Source: a virus
Direction: 5' to 3' (one strand)
Length of the DNA stretch: 38,855 nucleotides
IMG/VR virus record: IMGVR_UViG_3300006868_000041
Location: 1-38,855 of that record
Positions within the stretch are counted from its first letter, which is position 1; every line of letters begins with the position of its first letter. The position numbers and the translations under genes are program-made. Below are positions 33,183-38,855 of the stretch, piece after piece. Under the pieces are notes generated by a model. That model saw only the letters and a program-made list of their open reading frames with translations, made no database searches and had not been told where the DNA came from.

Positions 33183-33508
33183 CAGAATACAACGTATCTT
33201 TAACAAGTTCAGAATATAGCATTTCTTTAGATACCCAGTCTTCTTTAACAGTATCTAGTGTTAGTATAGGAGCAACAGCTGTGCCTGCAAAATTTTCAGA
33301 TCTTTCAGATTTTAATGGAGATTCAGTATCTGATAAGTACGTAATTATGTACAATTCGTCAACACAAACTTATGAGGCAGTCAATCCTGATGAAATATTT
33401 ACAGCTGCTGTAAATGAAACCTCATCTCCAGGAATATCTACTGTATTTTTAAATCAATTGGGAAGTGATTTAGATAATCAAATAGATGTTGATGCTGGGA
33501 CTTTCTGA
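33179..33508 (+). CDS. small hypothetical virion-associated protein, 109 aa
   Basis: I do not recognise a named domain. The protein starts MTEYNVSLTSSEYSISLDTQ, giving alternating beta strands and Ser/Thr-rich loops, and has a FSDLSDFNGDSVSDKYVIMY segment of the sort seen near the N-terminal attachment region of phage fibres (a statement that a term is known and visible). The C-terminus is acidic (LDNQIDVDAGTF). Coupled to the upstream gene by a 4-base overlap and followed by a late-promoter-like element and the collagen fibre gene, it is most likely a fibre attachment or tail accessory protein. That role is inferred from the position. Confidence 0.6.
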   Translation: MTEYNVSLTSSEYSISLDTQSSLTVSSVSIGATAVPAKFSDLSDFNGDSVSDKYVIMYNSSTQTYEAVNPDEIFTAAVNETSSPGISTVFLNQLGSDLDNQIDVDAGTF

Positions 33509-33510
33509 AA

Positions 33511-33518
33511 GATAAATA
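33511..33518 (+). promoter_or_regulatory. T4-like late promoter element before the collagen fibre gene
   Basis: GATAAATA at 33511-33518 lies three bases after the previous stop and 57 bases before ATG 33576, the longest leader among the elements seen here. The fibre start has a good Shine-Dalgarno, GAGGAAG at 33565-33571. Confidence 0.45.
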
Positions 33519-33575
33519 TTTTTAATGCCTGGTATATACTAGGTTTAAGGTAAATACCATCAATGAGGAAGTTGA

Positions 33576-36500
33576 ATGGCTGACCCAACGATAAGAATTA
33601 AAAGGTCTTCTGTCGCCGGAAAAATTCCGACAGGAGACCAATTATCTTTAGGAGAAATAGCCCTAAACACATATGATGGTAAGTTTTACGCTTCTAAAAA
33701 TGTTGGTATTGGAACTACAGTATTTGCAGTCAATACATGGTCTGCTGGAGTAGGGACTAATTATTATGATACTTATTTTACTGAAGGTAATGTTGGAATA
33801 GGAACGACAATACCAACATCAAAACTTCATGTTGGTGGTGATATTTTAGTATCTGGGTTTTCGACAGTAAGTAATATTAAAATTGAAAATTCACTATATG
33901 ATTCAAACAATAACGTAGGTTCATCTGGATCGGTATTAAGTTCCACAGGTTCCAATTTAATCTGGATATCTCAAGTTGCTGGAAATCAAGGTTTCCAAGG
34001 TGCACAAGGTAATCAAGGATATCAAGGAAACACAGGATCTCAAGGTGCCGCAGGGTCTACAGGTGCACAGGGTTCACAAGGAACTTCAGGATCCCAAGGT
34101 AATCAAGGAAATCAGGGCGATACTGGAGTACAAGGTTCTACTGGAGCACAAGGTGCCACAGGTTCTCAAGGTGCTACTGGAGCTCAAGGTGCTACTGGTG
34201 CTCAAGGAGATGTTGGTGCACAGGGTAATCAAGGTAATCAAGGTAATCAAGGAACTTCAGGATCCCAAGGTAATCAAGGTAATCAAGGCGATACTGGTGC
34301 TCAAGGTGCACAAGGTGCCACAGGTGCTCAAGGAGACACTGGTGCTCAAGGTGCTCAAGGCGATACTGGAGCTCAAGGTAATGAAGGCGATACTGGAGCT
34401 CAAGGAGACACAGGTGCTCAAGGTAATCAAGGAGACACTGGTGCTCAAGGCAATCAAGGTAATCAAGGTAATCAAGGTGCTACAGGAACCCAAGGTAATC
34501 AAGGTAATCAAGGAGACACTGGTGCTCAAGGCAATCAAGGCGATACGGGAGCTCAAGGTGCCACAGGTGCTCAAGGAAATCAGGGCAATGATGGAAATTT
34601 TGGTGGTGCTACCTTTGATTATACATTTAGCACTACAACAACAGATTCTGATCCCGGTCAGGGAAATTTAAGATTTAACAATGCTACTTTATCATCAGCT
34701 ACATTAATGTATATTGATGATGAAGATGATAATGGAACTGACATACAATCATTTTTAAGAACTATTGATGATTCCACTTCTACAATTAAGGGACATGTTA
34801 GAGTATCTAATAAATTAGACGCTAGTGATTTTGCACTGTTTACAATTAGTGGAACAAATGTAGAAGCAACTGGATATCATAAAGTAACTGTAACTTTTGT
34901 TTCTGGGAGTGCATCTTCATTTAGTGATAGTGAAGATATAATAGTTACCTTTGCTAGAACTGGTAATATTGGTGACACTGGAGCTCAAGGTGCTCAAGGT
35001 AATCAAGGTGCTACAGGCACTGGTGCTCAAGGAGACACTGGTGCTCAAGGTAATCAAGGACATCAAGGTCTTACTGGATCTGGAGCTCAAGGTGCTCAAG
35101 GAGATACAGGAGCTCAAGGTAATCAAGGCGATACGGGAGCTCAAGGTGCCACAGGTGCTCAAGGTAATCAAGGCGATACTGGAGCTCAAGGTAATCAAGG
35201 CGATACTGGAGCTCAAGGAGACACTGGTGCTCAAGGTAATCAAGGAGATACTGGAGCACAAGGTAATCAAGGCGATACGGGAGCTCAAGGTGCCACAGGT
35301 GCTCAAGGTGCTCAAGGAGATGTTGGTGCACAAGGTAATCAAGGACATCAAGGTGATACAGGAGCACAAGGTAATCAAGGAGATACTGGAGCACAAGGTG
35401 CCACAGGTGCTCAAGGAAATCAAGGTAATCAAGGTAATCAAGGCAATCAAGGTAATCAAGGAAATACTGGCGATACTGGTGCTCAAGGTGCCACAGGAAA
35501 TACTGGTGCTCAAGGTGCACAAGGCAATCAAGGAAATCAGGGATATCAGGGAGATCAAGGTGATAAAGGAGGTCTTTTATATCTCTTTGATGGTGCAAGT
35601 CAGGCAAGTGACCCATCTAATGGAGATGTTAGATTTAACAATGCTACATTTGGTTCTGTAACAATAGTATATGTTGATGGACTAACATCAGATGCAGCAA
35701 ATATAGAAACTTATGTTGATACTTGGGGAGATTCTACCAATACCGTTAAAGGTCATTTAATTATAAAATCAAATACAAATTCGGATGTAACATATTGTAT
35801 TTTTGAAGTTACTGGGGTTAGTGCACAAACTGGATGGACTAATATTAATGTCCAAAACCCAGTAGGGTCTGCACCATCAGATAATGAATCAATAGTTCTT
35901 GAATTTATTAGATCTGGTGATATAGGTGCTCAAGGTGCTCAAGGAGCACAGGGAAATCAAGGATATCAAGGTGATACTGGAGCTCAAGGTAATCAGGGCC
36001 ATCAAGGAGACACAGGTGCTCAAGGCAATCAAGGTAATCAAGGAGACACTGGTGCTCAAGGTGCCACAGGTGCTCAAGGAGATGTTGGTGCACAAGGTAA
36101 TCAAGGTAATCAGGGAGATGTAGGTGCTCAAGGTGCACAAGGTGCCACAGGTGCTCAAGGAGATGTTGGTGCTCAAGGTAATCAAGGACATCAAGGACAT
36201 CAAGGTGCCACAGGTGCTCAAGGAGACGTTGGTGCACAAGGTAATCAAGGCAATCAAGGTAATCAAGGTGCCACAGGTGCTCAAGGAGACACCGGAGCTC
36301 AAGGTAATCAAGGACATCAAGGAGACACTGGTGCTCAAGGTAATCAAGGACATCAAGGTGATACCGGAGCTCAAGGTAATCAAGGGCATCAAGGAGACAC
36401 CGGAGCTCAAGGTAATCAAGGGCATCAAGGTGATACCGGAGCACAGGGAAATCAAGGATATCAAGGTGATACCGGAGCACAGGGAAATCAAGGATATCAA

Positions 36501-38375
36501 GGTGATACTGGAGCACAGGGTAATCAAGGACATCAAGGAGACACCGGAGCTCAAGGTAATCAAGGACATCAAGGTGATACTGGAGCACAGGGTAATCAAG
36601 GACATCAAGGAGACACCGGAGCTCAAGGTAATCAAGGTTATCAAGGCAATCAGGGCACTGAAGGTAATTTCGGTGGTGCCACATTCTATTACACCTTTGA
36701 AACAAATACTACAGATGCCAATCCTGGTGCTGGAGATTTAAGATTAGACAACTCTACGCAAAATGCTGCAACTGGTATCTATATCTGTGATACTGATGAG
36801 AGCGGTAATGATATATCATCTTATCTACAAACTATTGATGACTCTACGAGCACTATCAAGGGCCATGTCAAAATTTCAAACAAAACAGACGCAAGTCAAT
36901 TCATATTATTCACAATTTCCAGCCTGACTGACAACACTGGTTATTTTGATATTACAGTAAGTCCTGTTGACTCATCAGCAACCAATCCATTTAGTGATGG
37001 TGAAGACATTATCATTACTTTTGCTAGAACTGGTGATAAAGGAGACACTGGAGCTCAAGGCAATCAAGGTTATCAAGGTAACACTGGAGCACAAGGAGAC
37101 ACTGGTGCTCAAGGTAATCAAGGTAACACTGGAGCACAAGGAGACACTGGTGCTCAAGGTAATCAAGGTAATCAAGGTGATACTGGTGCTCAAGGTAATC
37201 AAGGTAATCAAGGACATCAAGGAGACACTGGTGCTCAAGGTAATCAAGGACATCAAGGTGATACCGGAGCTCAAGGTAATCAAGGTCATCAAGGAGACAC
37301 CGGAGCTCAAGGTAATCAAGGGCATCAAGGAGACACTGGTGCTCAAGGTAATCAAGGACATCAAGGAGACACTGGTGCTCAAGGTAATCAAGGACATCAA
37401 GGACATCAAGGTGATACGGGTGCACAAGGAGATGTTGGTGCACAAGGTAATCAAGGACATCAAGGACATCAAGGTGATACTGGTGCACAAGGTAATCAAG
37501 GACATCAAGGACATCAAGGTGATACCGGAGCACAGGGAAATCAAGGATATCAAGGTGATACTGGAGCACAGGGTAATCAAGGACATCAAGGTGATACCGG
37601 AGCACAGGGAAATCAAGGTTATCAAGGCGATGATGGTGCTCAAGGATTCCAAGGTGAAGCTGGAGGTGGAGGCGGCGGTGGTGGATTTGACACCGGAATC
37701 ACAACCTCTGCTTATGCTTCTTCATCGGATGATATTGATGGATTCACTGCTATTGGTGTCACTTTCCCGGCAACTGCAAGTAAGAGATATGTCATTGAAA
37801 GTGTGCACATCACAAATGTGACAGCAAGTGATTTGTATGTGACCACTAGAATGGATTATGATGGTGGACAGAATGTTCCAATCACGAATAAAATTATTGT
37901 TCCTTATCAAGGTGCACTAGAAGTTGTTGATCAACCACTGGTCGCAAATCCATCAGACAATCTTCGTTTTGCTTCTTATGCTGGTCTCGGAACTAATCCT
38001 GCAGGAGTTGCAAATGGTCTTGATTGTTGGATTACATATAAGCAAGATGATGCAACGGATTATATTGGAATCGGTTCAAATATTACTGCAACCACAGATC
38101 AAACAGTCTTTACTTCTGTCACTAATCCATCAGTAATTAATACGATTGTGCTTGCAAATTATAGTGATACTGTAGATGTTGATGCATCTATTTCTATTTT
38201 CAGAGGTGGTTCTGTTCGTGTTGGATATCTGGCATATAATCTTACGATTCCTCAAAACAGCAATGTTCAGATTCTTCCAAGACAAAAGAGAATCGAAGCC
38301 ACTGATACAATTGTTGCCACAGCATCAGTTGCAAATGCTTTAACTGTGAATGTTGCAGGCAAATATATAACCTGA
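33576..38375 (+). CDS. collagen-like tail fibre protein, 1,599 aa
   Basis: This is a long fibre with a short N-terminal head, four rods and three globular inserts. Residues 1-135 contain a start typical of fibre attachment domains ([40 protein letters not shown]) and [19 protein letters not shown]. Four G-x-y blocks follow: residues about 136-339, 463-664, 781-1029 and 1153-1362, dominated by GAQ, GNQ, GHQ and GDT triplets with practically no proline. Between them lie three related domains of about 115-125 residues (starting at 340, 666 and 1030), two of which open with GNFGGATF. A glycine run (about 1364-1370) leads to a C-terminal 229-residue beta-rich domain, likely the receptor-binding tip. 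No S74 chaperone domain is seen. It probably trimerises and binds the host surface, which is inferred. Confidence 0.88.
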   Translation: MADPTIRIKRSSVAGKIPTGDQLSLGEIALNTYDGKFYASKNVGIGTTVFAVNTWSAGVGTNYYDTYFTEGNVGIGTTIPTSKLHVGGDILVSGFSTVSNIKIENSLYDSNNNVGSSGSVLSSTGSNLIWISQVAGNQGFQGAQGNQGYQGNTGSQGAAGSTGAQGSQGTSGSQGNQGNQGDTGVQGSTGAQGATGSQGATGAQGATGAQGDVGAQGNQGNQGNQGTSGSQGNQGNQGDTGAQGAQGATGAQGDTGAQGAQGDTGAQGNEGDTGAQGDTGAQGNQGDTGAQGNQGNQGNQGATGTQGNQGNQGDTGAQGNQGDTGAQGATGAQGNQGNDGNFGGATFDYTFSTTTTDSDPGQGNLRFNNATLSSATLMYIDDEDDNGTDIQSFLRTIDDSTSTIKGHVRVSNKLDASDFALFTISGTNVEATGYHKVTVTFVSGSASSFSDSEDIIVTFARTGNIGDTGAQGAQGNQGATGTGAQGDTGAQGNQGHQGLTGSGAQGAQGDTGAQGNQGDTGAQGATGAQGNQGDTGAQGNQGDTGAQGDTGAQGNQGDTGAQGNQGDTGAQGATGAQGAQGDVGAQGNQGHQGDTGAQGNQGDTGAQGATGAQGNQGNQGNQGNQGNQGNTGDTGAQGATGNTGAQGAQGNQGNQGYQGDQGDKGGLLYLFDGASQASDPSNGDVRFNNATFGSVTIVYVDGLTSDAANIETYVDTWGDSTNTVKGHLIIKSNTNSDVTYCIFEVTGVSAQTGWTNINVQNPVGSAPSDNESIVLEFIRSGDIGAQGAQGAQGNQGYQGDTGAQGNQGHQGDTGAQGNQGNQGDTGAQGATGAQGDVGAQGNQGNQGDVGAQGAQGATGAQGDVGAQGNQGHQGHQGATGAQGDVGAQGNQGNQGNQGATGAQGDTGAQGNQGHQGDTGAQGNQGHQGDTGAQGNQGHQGDTGAQGNQGHQGDTGAQGNQGYQGDTGAQGNQGYQGDTGAQGNQGHQGDTGAQGNQGHQGDTGAQGNQGHQGDTGAQGNQGYQGNQGTEGNFGGATFYYTFETNTTDANPGAGDLRLDNSTQNAATGIYICDTDESGNDISSYLQTIDDSTSTIKGHVKISNKTDASQFILFTISSLTDNTGYFDITVSPVDSSATNPFSDGEDIIITFARTGDKGDTGAQGNQGYQGNTGAQGDTGAQGNQGNTGAQGDTGAQGNQGNQGDTGAQGNQGNQGHQGDTGAQGNQGHQGDTGAQGNQGHQGDTGAQGNQGHQGDTGAQGNQGHQGDTGAQGNQGHQGHQGDTGAQGDVGAQGNQGHQGHQGDTGAQGNQGHQGHQGDTGAQGNQGYQGDTGAQGNQGHQGDTGAQGNQGYQGDDGAQGFQGEAGGGGGGGGFDTGITTSAYASSSDDIDGFTAIGVTFPATASKRYVIESVHITNVTASDLYVTTRMDYDGGQNVPITNKIIVPYQGALEVVDQPLVANPSDNLRFASYAGLGTNPAGVANGLDCWITYKQDDATDYIGIGSNITATTDQTVFTSVTNPSVINTIVLANYSDTVDVDASISIFRGGSVRVGYLAYNLTIPQNSNVQILPRQKRIEATDTIVATASVANALTVNVAGKYIT
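33981..34592 (+). repeat. collagen-like repeat block 1
   Basis: 68 unbroken G-x-y triplets, mainly GNQ, GAQ, GAT and GDT, built from GGT(AAT/GCT/GCA)CAA-type nine-mers. Several stretches recur as exact DNA copies. Confidence 0.9.
34962..35564 (+). repeat. collagen-like repeat block 2
   Basis: About 66 triplets with two interruptions where one residue is missing (GT in GATGTGAQ, near 35013, and GS in GLTGSGAQ, near 35077). It resembles block 1 in triplet choice, with a richer share of GAT and GAQ. Confidence 0.9.
35916..36662 (+). repeat. collagen-like repeat block 3 with 36-base unit
   Basis: 83 triplets. The second half is a tandem array of a 12-residue, 36-base unit ([12 protein letters not shown]), with GHQ and GYQ alternating and synonymous changes at the ACT/ACC and GGT/GGA codons. 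Confidence 0.9.
37032..37661 (+). repeat. collagen-like repeat block 4 with 36-base unit
   Basis: About 70 triplets, largely the same 36-base unit as the end of block 3, with occasional doubling of GHQ. It ends in GEA and a glycine-rich linker before the C-terminal domain. Confidence 0.9.
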
Positions 38376-38381
38376 TATAAT
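38353..38381 (+). promoter_or_regulatory. possible sigma70 promoter before the oxygenase gene
   Basis: TATAAT at 38376-38381 is an exact -10, with TTGCAG at 38353-38358 at 17 bases as a weak -35. It lies over the end of the fibre gene; the predicted start would be about 38388, 15 bases before ATG 38403. The poor -35 keeps confidence low. Confidence 0.35.
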
Positions 38382-38402
38382 TAGAATATTTGATTTGAAT
38401 AT

Positions 38403-38855
38403 ATGTTTAATATTAAACAGGGGGATATTTTTCCTACCAGGTTTTATAGTGTAGATATTTTTGAGCACGATGAAAATCAAAAATATAAAAACTTTTTGAT
38501 TGATATGTCGAAAAAGACACCCGGAACTGTGAGGAGTAATCGTGGTGGGTGGCAGAGTGAAACAAATTTGTGGGAACATGAAGTATTCAAACCACTACTA
38601 GAAAAGACGACGGCAATTACTCAAAGTATTATTGAAAATTTATCAAAGAATCGTCCACAGATGGTGATTCGTTCAATGTGGGGTAATATAAATCCAAAAG
38701 GTGGAATGAACTTTACCCATGTTCATCCATCTGGCTGGATGAGTGGAGTTTACTATATACAATTGCCACAGGGAACAGATGTAATTAACTTTGAGGATCC
38801 AAGACCTGCAAGAATGATGGATTTTCAAATGTCTTGTATTGTGAACGATGAATAC
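38403..38855 (+). CDS. 2OG-Fe(II) oxygenase-like protein, partial (C-terminus outside window)
   Basis: ATG 38403 opens a frame that runs 151 codons to the end of the window without a stop, so only the N-terminal part is present. The segment SNRGGWQSETNLWEHE and, later, THVHPSGWMSGVYYI with INFEDPRPA are typical of the putative 2OG-Fe(II) oxygenase family (TIGR02466-like) that is common in marine T4-like phages. The H106-x-H108 pair in the THVHPSG stretch is the likely start of the iron-binding site; the distal His and Arg would lie beyond the window. The reaction and substrate are unknown. No clear Shine-Dalgarno precedes the ATG. A perfect 16-base palindrome covers the first codons. Confidence 0.8.
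   Translation, partial: MFNIKQGDIFPTRFYSVDIFEHDENQKYKNFLIDMSKKTPGTVRSNRGGWQSETNLWEHEVFKPLLEKTTAITQSIIENLSKNRPQMVIRSMWGNINPKGGMNFTHVHPSGWMSGVYYIQLPQGTDVINFEDPRPARMMDFQMSCIVNDEY

Noticed and set aside
36290-37610. CRISPR-like array with a 36-base period
   Set aside because: The period comes from the 12-residue collagen unit inside an open frame. There are no unique spacers between conserved repeats, and changes fall mainly in third codon positions.
34257-37652. Long antisense frames rich in Leu, Ile, Thr and Ser, and + strand frames rich in Val, Ile and Lys over the collagen blocks
   Set aside because: They are by-products of the repeated GGT-AAT-CAA type units, which have no stop codons in several frames. 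They start and end with the repeat blocks and have no ribosome sites.
37686-38375. Self-cleaving S74 fibre chaperone at the fibre C-terminus
   Set aside because: The NVGIGTT motif in the N-terminal part is often found with such domains, but the C-terminal 229 residues show no S74-type Ser-Lys helices.
38376-38420. Terminator after the fibre gene
   Set aside because: The palindrome at 38404-38419 is AT-rich, has no T tract behind it, and covers the next start codon, so it does not act like an intrinsic terminator.

Overview
The window is a stretch of a T4-like myovirus genome, most likely a marine cyanophage. The evidence is the order of baseplate and neck genes (25, 6, 7-like, 8, a giant protein, then 13, 14, 15, 16), which follows the T4 late region. 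Family traits typical of cyanophage tails also point this way: a YHYH domain, collagen-like fibres and a DUF4815-type giant protein. The structural part is AT-rich. All genes I can support lie on the + strand. The host (Prochlorococcus or Synechococcus) cannot be told from the sequence alone.

Layout. Positions 1-1210 are a visibly more GC-rich block of tiny genes (57, 91 and 51 aa) with near-perfect sigma70-type promoters. It ends in a short promoter-to-terminator unit (1010-1209) that looks like a small RNA with a 7-codon reading frame. From 1255 to 3255 come a small conserved protein, a GT-A-type glycosyltransferase with its own promoter, a 44-aa basic protein, and a 254-aa protein of unknown function whose start overlaps the previous stop. 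From 3309 to 28652 lies the baseplate region: gp25, gp6, a 4,429-aa protein whose first ~230 residues carry a gp7-like signature, gp8, and a 2,702-aa DUF4815-type protein. Together the two giant genes fill about 55% of the window. From 28659 to 32830 are two small helical proteins and the neck/packaging genes gp13, gp14, gp15 and gp16. From 32850 to 38375 are two small virion-type proteins and a 1,599-aa fibre with four proline-free collagen-like rods separated by three globular domains. The window ends inside a 2OG-Fe(II) oxygenase-like gene (38403 onward).

Working together: gp25, gp6, the gp7-like protein and gp8 should build the baseplate wedge. The DUF4815-type protein and the collagen fibre probably form the outer baseplate and host-contact structures. 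gp13, gp14 and gp15 close the neck and tail, and gp16 is the small terminase subunit. Most structural transcription is probably late: six NATAAATA elements, close to the T4 late promoter, sit just ahead of structural genes and often overlap the previous stop codon.

The most notable signals are these. Small beta-rich modules (GxGYT..P, I-DDE..RG, GxTSGxxA) recur in proteins that should touch each other in the particle: gp7-like, gp8, DUF4815-type, gp14 and gp15. A repeat with the pattern H-x3-TG(D/E)-x-V-x-Y recurs about eight times inside the gp7-like giant. Two dockerin/EF-hand-like calcium loops sit in the same protein. The promoter-hairpin-microORF-terminator unit at 1010-1209 is the fourth.
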